A stretch of DNA of 64,000 nt from Bradyrhizobium genosp. L (lineage in GTDB: Bacteria > Pseudomonadota > Alphaproteobacteria > Rhizobiales > Xanthobacteraceae). Both the position numbers and the translations under genes were made by a program. Location of the stretch: the NCBI RefSeq assembly GCF_015624485.1, contig NZ_CP061378.1:682001-746000 (forward strand), read 5' to 3'. Shown here piece by piece: positions 11,292 through 19,995 of the stretch. Below the pieces are notes generated by a model. The model ran no database searches. It saw only the letters and a list, made by a program, of their open reading frames with translations, and was not told the DNA's origin. Position 1 is the stretch's first letter; every line of letters starts with the position of its first letter.

Positions 11292-12149
11292 ATGGCTAGC
11301 ACGTTTGCCGCGGCGTTCGAGATCATCAGCTTCGGCGCGATCATCGTCCTGGTCGTGCTCGGGCTCGGCATCATCGCCAGCATGATGGGCATCTTCAACT
11401 TCGCGCAGGGCGAGTTCGTCCTGCTCGGGGCCTATGTCACCTATCTGGCGTCGGCACATGGCGCGCCGGTCTGGGCCGGCATGGTCGCCGCGCCCTTCGT
11501 GGTCGGCGCGCTCGGCTTCGTGCTGGAGGCGCTGATCATCCGCCGCTTCTATGCCGCGCCAGTCGTCGCGATGCTCGGCACCTATGCGCTCGGCCTGATC
11601 ATCCGCGAGAGCGTGCGCACTTTGATCGGCGGCTTCTATCTTACCGTGCCGGAGCCGATCGGGGGCTCGATCGATCTCGGCAGTATGCACATCTCGGCCT
11701 GGCGCTTCACCATCATCGTGATCACGCTCTTGGTGATGGCCGGCTGCTATCTGTTGCTGGCGCGCACCTCGTTCGGTCTGCGCGTGCGCGCCACGCTGGA
11801 GAACCCGGCGCTGGCGCGCGCCTCCGGCATCTCGACGCCGCTGATCTACGGCGCCACCTTTGCATTCGGCGCGGCGCTGGCCGGGCTTGCCGGCGCGCTG
11901 ATCGTGCCGGTGTTCAGCCTGTTCGCCGATCTCGGCATCCGCTTCCTGATTCAGGGCTTCGTCGCCGTCATGGTCGGCGGCGTCGGCTCCTTCATCGGCC
12001 CGGTTGCGGGCGCCGGCGTGATCGGCACGCTGAGCGCGGCGCTGCCATGGGTCATGTCGCCCGTCGTCGCCGACGTGCTGGTCTTCGTGCTCGCCATCGC
12101 CTTCATCAAATTCCGGCCGCAGGGCCTCATCGCTGGAAGAGGGGTTTAG
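11292..12149 (+). CDS. LivH/UrtB-type ABC transporter permease
   Basis: A 285-aa inner-membrane permease with about eight hydrophobic helices. The motif GIFNFAQGEFVLLGAY at about 32-47 is typical of LivH/UrtB, and ARTSFGLRVRATLENPALARASGI is the cytoplasmic loop that contacts the ATPases. It follows the amidase by 51 bases and precedes the second binding protein by 4 bases, so it belongs to the same operon. It pairs with the LivM-type permease downstream to form the channel of a branched-chain-amino-acid/urea/amide class importer. Confidence 0.95.
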   Translation: MASTFAAAFEIISFGAIIVLVVLGLGIIASMMGIFNFAQGEFVLLGAYVTYLASAHGAPVWAGMVAAPFVVGALGFVLEALIIRRFYAAPVVAMLGTYALGLIIRESVRTLIGGFYLTVPEPIGGSIDLGSMHISAWRFTIIVITLLVMAGCYLLLARTSFGLRVRATLENPALARASGISTPLIYGATFAFGAALAGLAGALIVPVFSLFADLGIRFLIQGFVAVMVGGVGSFIGPVAGAGVIGTLSAALPWVMSPVVADVLVFVLAIAFIKFRPQGLIAGRGV

Positions 12150-12153
12150 TCGC

Positions 12154-13374
12154 ATGTCATTTCAACGCACCGATCTCACGCGCCGTCGCTTCATGAGCAA
12201 TTTTGCCTTCGCCACCGGCGCGCTCGCGACCGGCGTCGGCAGCTGGGTGATCCGTCCCGATTGGGCCAATGCGGCCGAGGGCCCGATCAAGGTCGGCATC
12301 GCGACCGACCTCACCGGCCCGATCGCCTATGCCGGCAATGCCGACGCCAATGTCGCCAAGATGGTGATCAAGGAGATCAACGCTGGCGGCGGGCTGCTCG
12401 GCCGGCCGCTCGAGCTCTACATCGAAGACACCGCCTCCAACGAATCGGTCGCGGTCGGCAACGTCCGCAAGCTGATCCAGCGCGACAAGGTCGACATGGT
12501 GCTGGGCGGCATCACCTCCTCGATGCGTAACGCGATCAAGGATCCGATCGTGGCGCGCGGCAAGACGCTCTACATCTATCCGCAGCTCTACGAGGGCAAG
12601 GAGTGCACGCCGTATCTGTTCTGCACCGGCCCGACGCCGGCGCAGCAATGCGACGAGTTCATCCCCTGGCTGATCAAGAACGGCGGCAAGAAGTTCGCGC
12701 TGCCGAGCGCCAACTACGTCTGGCCGCACACGCTCAATGTCTATGCCCGCAAGGTGATCGAGGCCAATGGCGGCGAGGTGGTGTTCGAGGAATACTACCC
12801 GCTCGACCAGGTCGATTTCTCATCGACGGTCAACCGCATCATCTCCAACAAGGTCGACGTCGTCTTCAACACCGTGATCCCGCCGGGCGTCGGCCCGTTC
12901 TTCAAGCAGCTCTATGAAGCGGGCTTCCTCAAGAATGGCGGCAGGCTCGCCTGCGTCTACTATGACGAGAACACGCTCGCCATCAACCAGGCCAACGAGA
13001 TCGAGGGCCTTGCCAGCTGCCTCGACTATTTCAAGGTGCTGACCAAGGACGATCCGGTCTCGGCCAAGATCCAGGCCGCCTACGATAAGGATTTTCCCGG
13101 CAACTTCCTGTTCGCTGCCGGCAGTGCGGCAACCGGCACCTATCGCGGCCTCAAGCTGTGGGAAGCCGCCGTCAAGGAGGCCGGCAAGGTCGACCGGGAT
13201 TCGGTTGCAGCCGCGCTCGATCATGCCAAGATCGCGGAAGGGCCGGGCGGGCCGGCCGAGATGGTTCCGGGCAAGCGTCATTGCAAGATGAAAATGTACA
13301 CGGCCGTCGCCAAGGCCGGAACCTACGAGGTCGTGGCGCACAGCGACGGTCTCGTCGACCCCAAGGAATGCTGA
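12154..13374 (+). CDS. Urea/amide-type ABC substrate-binding protein, Tat-exported
   Basis: A 406-aa periplasmic receptor. It has a twin-arginine signal, TRRRFMSNFAFATGALATG, at residues 9-27, followed by a cleavage region ending in ANA. The mature part begins GPIKVGIATDLTGPIAYAG and has the type 1 binding fold of UrtA/FmdD proteins, with YIYPQLYEGKECTPYLFCTGP as an UrtA-like ligand-pocket segment. Export folded through Tat is usual for this subfamily. Being translationally packed between the two permease genes marks it as the receptor proper of this importer. The ligand (urea, short amide or similar) is inferred from family and from the linked amidase. Confidence 0.94.
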   Translation: MSFQRTDLTRRRFMSNFAFATGALATGVGSWVIRPDWANAAEGPIKVGIATDLTGPIAYAGNADANVAKMVIKEINAGGGLLGRPLELYIEDTASNESVAVGNVRKLIQRDKVDMVLGGITSSMRNAIKDPIVARGKTLYIYPQLYEGKECTPYLFCTGPTPAQQCDEFIPWLIKNGGKKFALPSANYVWPHTLNVYARKVIEANGGEVVFEEYYPLDQVDFSSTVNRIISNKVDVVFNTVIPPGVGPFFKQLYEAGFLKNGGRLACVYYDENTLAINQANEIEGLASCLDYFKVLTKDDPVSAKIQAAYDKDFPGNFLFAAGSAATGTYRGLKLWEAAVKEAGKVDRDSVAAALDHAKIAEGPGGPAEMVPGKRHCKMKMYTAVAKAGTYEVVAHSDGLVDPKEC

Positions 13375-13381
13375 GCGACCG

Positions 13382-14476
13382 ATGGGTGGAGCAGAGCAGG
13401 CGGTCGCCGACGCCGGGAAGGGACCCGGCGTCGTGACGGGCGAGATTGCACCGGCCGCACGCGTGCCGGCGGGACGGGCGTCGGCACGATGGAAGATCCT
13501 GCCGATCGTGGAAGGGCTGGTGCTGCTCGTGGCGCTGGCCCTGCCATGGGTCCTGCAGGATTATCTGACGGTGTTCGCCACCCGCGTGGTGATCCTCGCA
13601 CTGTTCGCCATCTCGTTCGACTTGGTCTGGGGCTACGCCGGCATCATGAGCTTCGGCCAGGCGCTGTTCTTCGGCGCCGCCGGGTACGGCGTCGCGCTGC
13701 TGGCGCGGGACGTCGGCGTCACCTCGATCTTGCTGATCCTGCCGGCGGGCGCTCTGATCGGGCTGACCGCGGCGCTGCTGCTCGGCGGCTTCCTGCTGCT
13801 CGGGCGCTACCCGTCGAGCGTGATCTTCGTCTCGCTCGGCACGCTGACGGGTTCCTATGCGGCCGATCGCCTGGCGCGCGGCTGGTATTATCTCGGCGGC
13901 CAGAACGGCATCCCCTCGATCCCGCCGCTCACGCTCGGCAGCTACGAGTTCGAGGAAGGCCCGGTCTATTATTACACGGTGCTCGGCATCCTCCTCGTGG
14001 TCTATCTGCTGTGCCGTTTCCTGGTCCGCTCGCAATTCGGCCTCGCGCTGGCAGGGTTGCGCGAGAACGAGCAGCGCATCGCCTTCTTCGGCTACAAGGC
14101 GCAGCACCTCAAGGCCATCATCTTCGCGATCGGCGGCACCGTCGCCGGCCTCGCCGGCAGCCTCTATGCCTTTCATGAAGGCTTCGTCTGGCCCAACATG
14201 CTCGGCGTCGTGTTCTCCACCCAGGTCGTGCTCTACGTCCTGTTCGGCGGCTCCGGCACGTTGATCGGCGCTGTGATCGGCACCGTCATCATCGAGGGCG
14301 TCAGCTTCTGGCTGTCGGACAATTACCGCGACATCTGGCCGATCATCCTCGGCGTGCTGCTGCTGCTCGTCATCATGTTCCGGCCACTCGGCCTGATCTC
14401 CTTCGTGCTCGGCGAGCGCGAACGGGTCGGCAGCTTCGGCAAGGAACCTGAAGAGTCGCCGAAGGAGGGCCGCTAA
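13382..14476 (+). CDS. LivM/UrtC-type ABC transporter permease
   Basis: A 364-aa permease with about ten membrane helices. AISFDLVWGYAGIMSFGQALFFGAAGYG at about 79-106 holds the LivM/UrtC signature, and ENEQRIAFFGYKAQHLKAIIFAI is the coupling loop. The start ATG is 7 bases after the binding-protein stop, and its stop overlaps the next start by one base (TAATG). It forms the heterodimeric channel with the LivH-type permease. Confidence 0.95.
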   Translation: MGGAEQAVADAGKGPGVVTGEIAPAARVPAGRASARWKILPIVEGLVLLVALALPWVLQDYLTVFATRVVILALFAISFDLVWGYAGIMSFGQALFFGAAGYGVALLARDVGVTSILLILPAGALIGLTAALLLGGFLLLGRYPSSVIFVSLGTLTGSYAADRLARGWYYLGGQNGIPSIPPLTLGSYEFEEGPVYYYTVLGILLVVYLLCRFLVRSQFGLALAGLRENEQRIAFFGYKAQHLKAIIFAIGGTVAGLAGSLYAFHEGFVWPNMLGVVFSTQVVLYVLFGGSGTLIGAVIGTVIIEGVSFWLSDNYRDIWPIILGVLLLLVIMFRPLGLISFVLGERERVGSFGKEPEESPKEGR

Positions 14477-15210
14477 TGCCGCTCCTCGAAGCCTCCGGCA
14501 TCAGCAAGATATTCGGCAAGCTGACCGCGCTCGACGGCGCGGCGCTGACCGTCGGCGAGAACGAGTTTCACGGCCTGATCGGCCCGAACGGCTCCGGCAA
14601 GAGCACGCTGATGAAATGCGTCGCCGGCGCCGAGGTACCGACCACGGGCAAGGTCTCGTTCGTCAACACCGACATCACCGCGTTCACGCCGACCGAGCGC
14701 GCCCGTGCCGGCATGAGCCTGAAATTCCAGATCACCTCGGTGCTGCCGACGCTGACGCTCTACGACAACATCCTGCTGGCGTTGCAGGCGCAGTGCTCGC
14801 TGCTCGATCTGGTGTTCTCGCGGACGCGGGCGGCGTTGCACGAGCAGGTGATGACGATGCTCACTCAGTTTCGCCTCGCCGATCGGGCGCACGATGCCGC
14901 CGCCAATCTCTCGCATGGCCAGCAGCAATGGCTGGAGATCGCGATGGCGCTGGTCGGCAAGCCGCGCCTGCTGCTGCTCGACGAACCGACCGGCGGCATG
15001 AGCCTGGAGGAGCGCCGCGTCACCGGTGAACTCCTGCAGCCGATCAAGCAGCATTGCTCGCTGGTCATCGTCGAGCACGACCTCGATTTCATCCGCGACA
15101 TCTGCGACCGCCTCACCGTGCTCGACCAGGGCAAGGTGCTGGCATCGGGGACGGTCGCCGAGATCCAAGCCAACAAGAGCGTCCAGGAGATCTATCTGCG
15201 CCGTGCCTGA
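14476..15210 (+). CDS. LivG/UrtD-type ABC transporter ATPase
   Basis: A 244-aa ATPase. The Walker A GPNGSGKST is at about 36-44. It has a family-specific Q-loop region FQITSVLPTLTLYDN, the signature motif LSHGQQQWLEIAMAL, Walker B LLLLDEPTGGM and the switch His in VIVEHDLDFI. The start overlaps the LivM stop by one base, and the stop is overlapped by the next gene, indicating translational coupling. With the following ATPase it energises the amide/urea-type importer. Confidence 0.96.
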   Translation: MPLLEASGISKIFGKLTALDGAALTVGENEFHGLIGPNGSGKSTLMKCVAGAEVPTTGKVSFVNTDITAFTPTERARAGMSLKFQITSVLPTLTLYDNILLALQAQCSLLDLVFSRTRAALHEQVMTMLTQFRLADRAHDAAANLSHGQQQWLEIAMALVGKPRLLLLDEPTGGMSLEERRVTGELLQPIKQHCSLVIVEHDLDFIRDICDRLTVLDQGKVLASGTVAEIQANKSVQEIYLRRA

Positions 15211-15907
15211 CCCATCCTTCCTCGATATCAGGCATCTCGATGCCGGTTATGGCCGCAGCCAGGTGCTGTTCGATGTCAACATCGGCATCCCCTGGCGCGG
15301 CGGCGTCGCCGTGCTCGGCCGCAACGGCGCCGGCAAAACCACGCTGATGAAGACCATCGTCGGCGAGCTCGCGAGTTCGCAAGGCGAACTGCTGTTCGAC
15401 GGCCGCGACATCACCCGCAGCCGTACCGAGCAGCGCGTGCGCTCCGGCATCGGCTACGTGCCGCAAGAGCACTCGGTATTCGCCCGCCTCTCGGTGCGCG
15501 ACAATCTCGCCGTCGGCTCGTTGAGCAACCCGGACGCGGCGCGCGCGGTCGACCGCGTGCTCACGATCTTCCCGAAGCTCGGCCAGCGCCTCGACCAGCC
15601 CGCCGGCACGCTGTCCGGCGGCGAGCGCAAGATGCTGGCGATCGGCCGCGCCATGCTCGGCAATCCGAAATTGCTGCTGCTGGACGAGCCGACCGAGGGC
15701 GTCTGGATCGGCGTCATCGAGGAGATCACCGAGCGCCTGATCGAGCTTGCCAAGGACATCTCCGTCGTGATCGTCGAGCAGCATCTCGACCTCGCGCTGC
15801 GCGTCGCCGACTACGCCTACGTGCTCGACCGCGGCCGCGTCGCGCTGCAGGGCGAGGCGGGCAGGGTGCGCGGCGATCCGGAGCTGCTGCGGTATCTGGC
15901 GCCGTAA
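15203..15907 (+). CDS. LivF/UrtE-type ABC transporter ATPase
   Basis: A 234-aa ATPase starting at GTG 15203, eight bases inside the end of the preceding ATPase gene. Longer in-frame upstream starts exist but would translate the wrong frame of the neighbour, so GTG 15203 is preferred. Walker A GRNGAGKTT, signature LSGGERKMLAIGRAM, Walker B LLLLDEPTEGV and switch IVEQHL are all present. It is the last gene of the transport operon. The EPTEG form is typical of LivF/UrtE. Confidence 0.95.
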   Translation: MPDPSFLDIRHLDAGYGRSQVLFDVNIGIPWRGGVAVLGRNGAGKTTLMKTIVGELASSQGELLFDGRDITRSRTEQRVRSGIGYVPQEHSVFARLSVRDNLAVGSLSNPDAARAVDRVLTIFPKLGQRLDQPAGTLSGGERKMLAIGRAMLGNPKLLLLDEPTEGVWIGVIEEITERLIELAKDISVVIVEQHLDLALRVADYAYVLDRGRVALQGEAGRVRGDPELLRYLAP

Positions 15908-15912
15908 TGCTC

Positions 15913-15954
15913 CGTCATTCCGGGGCATCGCGAAGCGATGAGCCCGGAACGACG
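15913..15954. repeat. Dispersed palindrome (CATTCCGGGGC family)
   Basis: TTCCGGG and CCCGGAA flank an inner perfect CATCGC-GAA-GCGATG hairpin. It sits between the end of the transport operon and a convergent gene. The same wording recurs at 19828-19966, so it belongs to a dispersed repeat family. It may end transcription from either side. Confidence 0.65.
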
Positions 15955-15962
15955 AAGGCGGC

Positions 15963-16178
15963 TCAGGCCTCAGGGCCCACGAACAGCCGCCAAACCCCCT
16001 CGAACAGCGCCATCGCGATAAACAGCGTCGACGCACTCAGCAGGACGCCCGCGGCGAAGTCATGATACGGGCCGCCTCTCGTGAGCCAAAATCCAATCAG
16101 CGCAGCGCCGATCACGCAGATCCAGCCGGCCAGCGCGCGCCGGGACTCGCGGAGCAGGGCGGAGATGCCGCCGGTCAC
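15963..16178 (-). CDS. Small two-helix membrane protein
   Basis: A 71-aa protein with two hydrophobic segments, GWICVIGAALIGFWLT at about 18-33 and FAAGVLLSASTLFIAMALFE at about 41-60, and a short charged N-terminus. GTG 16178 overlaps the stop of the S41 protease gene by four bases (GTGA), which suggests coupled translation and is the best evidence that it is real. No family recognised. Confidence 0.65.
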   Translation of the reverse strand: MTGGISALLRESRRALAGWICVIGAALIGFWLTRGGPYHDFAAGVLLSASTLFIAMALFEGVWRLFVGPEA

Positions 16179-17518
16179 CCCGGCGCACTCGTCCGGATCA
16201 CCGTCGGATTGGCCGACGGTGCGCGTTCGAGATGGCTCAACGCTGCCTTGAGCTGGCTGTCCTGTTCGGTCCCGATCAGTTGCTCCTTGATCGGCGGTGA
16301 CGCGGTCGCGGGCGATGCGCCCTTGCTGCCCGGCGTCACGTCGGAATTTGGCAGCGTGCCAGGATTGGCGAACGCGCCGTGCAGTTGCGCTTCCCGCCAG
16401 ATCAGGGAATTTTCGACCTGTTCGTCCTTGGCTGCCTGGACGACGATGTCCGGCGTGATCCCGTCACCCTGAATGGAGCGGCCCGACGCGGTATAATAGA
16501 GCGCCGTGGTGAGCCGCAGCGCGCCATGCTCCTTGATCGGGATGATGGTCTGGACCGATCCCTTGCCGAAACTCTGCGTTCCCATCACCGTCGCGCGGTG
16601 GCGATCCTGCAATGCGCCTGCGACGATTTCGGATGCGGACGCGGAGGCGCCGTTGACGAGCACCACCATCGGGGTATCCGGCAGCAAGGCGCCGCTCGCG
16701 GGCGCGGTGAACGATTCATCGTCGTTGCCGTTGCGGCCACGGATCGAGACCACGGTCCCGCCGTTCAGGAAATCGCTGGAGACGTCGACCGCGGACGTGA
16801 GCAACCCGCCGGGGTCGTTGCGGAGATCGAGCACGACACCGGCAAGCTTGCCGTTGGCCTCGTGCTGCAACGACATGATGGCCTGCTTCAGTTCGTTCGG
16901 CGTCTCCGCGCCGAACTCGCTGATCCTGAGATAGCCGACATCGTTCGGCTCCAGCCGCGACTTGACGCTATGGACTTCGATGATCTGCCGGGTCAGCGGC
17001 ACGTCGAAGGGCGACTGGCTGCCGCGCTGGATCGTCAGTTTGACGACCGATCCCGGCGTGCCGCGAATCTTCCTGATCACGTCCATCAGGTCGATGCCAT
17101 GCGTGCTCTGGCCGTCCACCGACACGATCGCATCGCCCGGCTGCAAGCCGGCGCGGGCGCCCGGCGTGTCGTCGATCGGCGAGAGGACGGTCGGCAATCC
17201 GCTATGATCGGTGATCTTGAGGCCGACGCCGCCGAACTTCCCGCTGATGTCCTCGCGGGACTCACGGAATTCCTGTTCGGTCATGTAGGAGGAGTGCGGA
17301 TCGAGCCGCGACAGCATCCCCTTCAGGGCCGCGTCGGTCAGCTCGCCCGAGCCGACCGGATGCACGTAGTCCTGCTGCACGAGTTGCATCACGCCGGCGA
17401 GAAGGTCGACGTCGACCCTTGAAGGACCGGCGGCGACCTCGGAAGCGAGAGCGAAGCCCGCGACGGCGGCCGTGGCCACGCCGACGATGGCGATCGTACG
17501 CAAATGGGATGTCTTCAT
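16175..17518 (-). CDS. S41 family C-terminal processing peptidase
   Basis: A 447-aa envelope protease of the CtpA/Prc type. It has a signal peptide at 1-30, a PDZ domain around 95-175 (GVGLKITDHSGLPTVLSPID), and the S41 catalytic core. Nucleophile Ser lies in LVNGASASASEIVAGALQD, and the general base Lys in GTQSFGKGSVQT. LDLRNDPGGLL is the conserved core strand. The 60-residue C-terminal tail is Pro/Ser-rich and not conserved in the family. It acts in the periplasm, trimming or degrading proteins from their C-termini. It precedes the two-helix protein and follows an HtrA-like protease on the same strand. Confidence 0.95.
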   Translation of the reverse strand: MKTSHLRTIAIVGVATAAVAGFALASEVAAGPSRVDVDLLAGVMQLVQQDYVHPVGSGELTDAALKGMLSRLDPHSSYMTEQEFRESREDISGKFGGVGLKITDHSGLPTVLSPIDDTPGARAGLQPGDAIVSVDGQSTHGIDLMDVIRKIRGTPGSVVKLTIQRGSQSPFDVPLTRQIIEVHSVKSRLEPNDVGYLRISEFGAETPNELKQAIMSLQHEANGKLAGVVLDLRNDPGGLLTSAVDVSSDFLNGGTVVSIRGRNGNDDESFTAPASGALLPDTPMVVLVNGASASASEIVAGALQDRHRATVMGTQSFGKGSVQTIIPIKEHGALRLTTALYYTASGRSIQGDGITPDIVVQAAKDEQVENSLIWREAQLHGAFANPGTLPNSDVTPGSKGASPATASPPIKEQLIGTEQDSQLKAALSHLERAPSANPTVIRTSAPG

Positions 17519-17682
17519 TGCTGTCCGTCCGGTGAATGCACATGCGACGCGAGGATGCCACGGGAGCCGCCGCGGCGTACTTCAAACAAAAGCGATGAGA
17601 TCATGATGCGGTTCCATGGCATCGCATCATGATCCCGAGAACCAGCCGTCGCCAGGAGACGCCGCGGCGGCTGGCCGGCCGA

Positions 17683-19218
17683 TCAGCCGATCGGCATGGC
17701 GACGAAGCGGGTATTGTCGGACGTCTTCACCCGCATCAGCACATCGTGCTTGCCGTCGGATTTTGCTTCCGAGAGCGCGTTGCGAAGGTCAGCCGCGGAG
17801 CTGACGCTCTTGCCGCCGACGGCCAGGATGATGTCGCCGGATTGCAGGCCGTGCTCGGCGGCCGGGCCGTCCGGCTCGATCCCGGTCACGACCACGCCCC
17901 TGTCGCCGGCGCCGCCGACGTCGCTGGCGGGGGCGACCGACAGGCCGAGATGCGGAATGCCCTTTGCGCCCTGCTCGGAGCCGTCGGCCCGGGCAGTCTT
18001 CTGGATCTCGTTCGGCATCTTGGCGAGGGTCACGTTGATCGTCTGCGCCTCGCCCTTGCGCAGGATGTCGAGCTTGGCCGAGCTGCCCGGCGCCATTCCC
18101 GAGATCTCGCGCGCCAGCGTCCGCGAGTCCTTGACCGCGTTGCCGTTGACCGCCGTGATCACGTCACCCGGCCGGATGCCGGCCTGCGCCGCAGGCGTGT
18201 CCGGCTGGGCCTCGTCGACCAGCGCGCCCCGGGCCTGCTTCAGGCCGAGGCTTTCGGCGATGCCGGTCGTCACCGGCTGCACCTGCACGCCGATGTAGCC
18301 GCGCGTCACCGTGCCGTGCTCCTTGAGCTGGGCGACGATCATCTTCACGGTCGATGCCGGGACGTCGAAGCCGATGCCGACCGAGCCGCCGGACGGCGAA
18401 TAGATCGCGGTGTTGACGCCGATGACGTTGCCATTGGTGTCGAAGGTCGGGCCGCCGGAATTGCCCTTGTTGATGGGCGCGTCGATCTGGATGTAATTGT
18501 CATAGGGGCCCGCGCCGATGTCGCGACCCTCGGCCGAGATGATGCCGGCCGTCACGGTGCCGCCGAGACCATAGGGGTTGCCGACCGCCACGACCCAGTC
18601 GCCGACCCGCGGCGTCTGGTTTTCGAGATTGACGTAGGTGAAGTCGCTCTTGCCTTCGACCTTGATCAGCGCGAGATCGGTCTTCGGATCGGTGCCGATC
18701 ACCTTCGCGGTATAGATGGTGCCGTCGTCGGTGGTGACCTGCACCGAGGTGGCATGATCGACGACGTGATTATTGGTCACGGCATAGCCGTCCGCAGAAA
18801 TGAAGAAACCGGAGCCGACGCCGGTGATGACCTGATGGCGCTGCAGTCTGCCGCCGTCGGGCGAGCCGTCATAGCCGAATTGACGGAAGAATTTCTCGAA
18901 TGGCGTGCCGCGCATCGACGGCGGCAGGTTCTCGGCCCCGGGACCGGCCGCGTTCGCATCGCCTTCGTCGAGCTTCACGCGGACCGAAATGACGGCCGGT
19001 TTGACCTTCGCGACCAGGTCGGCGAAGCCCGCCGGGCCCTGCGTCTGCGCGATCGGCGCGGCGAATGCCCGTTCGACGAATCGCCCGTGGCTCAGCGCCC
19101 CCGTGACGGCGACGGCAGCGCCGATCATTGCGACGGAGCCCAGCAGCGCGAGCCGGCGGGCCGAAAGCGGTTTGCGATTTGATTTGCCGTTGTCGTTTGA
19201 TGTGTTGGTGTCAGGCAT
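17683..19218 (-). CDS. HtrA/DegP family serine protease (Do)
   Basis: A 511-aa periplasmic protease/chaperone. It has an N-terminal membrane or signal segment (LALLGSVAMIGAAVAVTGAL) at about 23-42. The trypsin-like domain shows catalytic His in TNNHVVDHA, Asp in KTDLALIKV and Ser in NKGNSGGPTF. Two PDZ domains follow, the first at GYIGVQVQPVTTGIAESL and the second near the C-terminus. ATG 19218 was chosen because GAGAGA precedes it and the peptide before it is not protein-like, though an earlier in-frame start exists. Its likely role is quality control of envelope proteins under stress. Confidence 0.95.
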   Translation of the reverse strand: MPDTNTSNDNGKSNRKPLSARRLALLGSVAMIGAAVAVTGALSHGRFVERAFAAPIAQTQGPAGFADLVAKVKPAVISVRVKLDEGDANAAGPGAENLPPSMRGTPFEKFFRQFGYDGSPDGGRLQRHQVITGVGSGFFISADGYAVTNNHVVDHATSVQVTTDDGTIYTAKVIGTDPKTDLALIKVEGKSDFTYVNLENQTPRVGDWVVAVGNPYGLGGTVTAGIISAEGRDIGAGPYDNYIQIDAPINKGNSGGPTFDTNGNVIGVNTAIYSPSGGSVGIGFDVPASTVKMIVAQLKEHGTVTRGYIGVQVQPVTTGIAESLGLKQARGALVDEAQPDTPAAQAGIRPGDVITAVNGNAVKDSRTLAREISGMAPGSSAKLDILRKGEAQTINVTLAKMPNEIQKTARADGSEQGAKGIPHLGLSVAPASDVGGAGDRGVVVTGIEPDGPAAEHGLQSGDIILAVGGKSVSSAADLRNALSEAKSDGKHDVLMRVKTSDNTRFVAMPIG

Positions 19219-19345
19219 GATGTCTCTCGCGGAAATGGTTGATGTCGCCGACACCAAACCTATCGCCGCCGCATTACGACGTCCTGTCCGAGGCATTAAT
19301 TCGAGGGATAGGTTGCTAAATTCGCGGTAACGCTCGACGGACGCG

Positions 19346-19732
19346 TCATGTCTTTGCGATGCGCTCGACCAGATGCGCGCGCGAAGCGCCGGGCTCGAAC
19401 CGATCCGCAAAATACTGAGTTTCGTGGATGACCCGACCGTCGCGGAATTCCATGATGCTCACCGTGTAGGAAGGGACGCCGTCATAGGTCAGCACGAATT
19501 CGGTGACCCAGAGATCGCCGCTGCCGATCATGCGCCGGATCGTGAAGCGCTTGGTGTTCGGCTGCACCGTCCGGCTCTGCTGGATGTTGCGCCGGCCGCG
19601 GATCCGCTCGCCCGATTGCGGATAGTCGAGCACCGCATCGTCGGCGTAGATGTCGTGCTCCGCCTCGAAATCGCTGGCATCCGACGCCTCCCAGTGACGC
19701 TGCAACGCAGCCCGCACGGTGCGATCATCCAT
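19346..19732 (-). CDS. NTF2/SnoaL-like protein
   Basis: A 128-aa protein with a cone-shaped NTF2-like fold signature: a first helix ALQRHWEASDASDFEAEHDIYADDAVLDYPQ, then strands ending in SIMEFRDGRVIHETQYFADRFE. ATG 19732 was chosen because GGAGA lies five bases upstream. Such proteins may be small enzymes or ligand binders; nothing here fixes the substrate. Single gene upstream of the HtrA-like protease, same strand. Confidence 0.85.
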   Translation of the reverse strand: MDDRTVRAALQRHWEASDASDFEAEHDIYADDAVLDYPQSGERIRGRRNIQQSRTVQPNTKRFTIRRMIGSGDLWVTEFVLTYDGVPSYTVSIMEFRDGRVIHETQYFADRFEPGASRAHLVERIAKT

Positions 19733-19827
19733 GGCAATCTCCCGGCCGTGATTGTGCGGCATTTCACGCCCTGCCTCACGCCATTGGCAAGCGCAATCTC
19801 GTCGCGATGTTGCAAGGACTCTCTACG

Positions 19828-19966
19828 CCGTCATTCCGGGGCATGCGAAGCATGAGCCCGGAATCCATTCATCCAGGCGTGGTGTGGCGCGATGGATTCC
19901 GGGTTCTCGCGGAGCCTGTCATCGGGCGCGCGTTCGCGCGACCCGTTGGCGACCCCCGGAATGACG
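19828..19966. repeat. Composite dispersed repeat (CATTCCGGGGC family)
   Basis: Starts GTCATTCCGGGGCATGCG, has inner complementary blocks around CGGAATCCAT / ATGGATTCCG, and ends CCCCGGAATGACG, complementary to its start. It fills most of the space between two minus-strand genes. It is related to the element at 15913-15954. Confidence 0.65.
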
Positions 19967-19995
19967 AGTGGAGAGACGGCGGCTGGAGCGCCGCG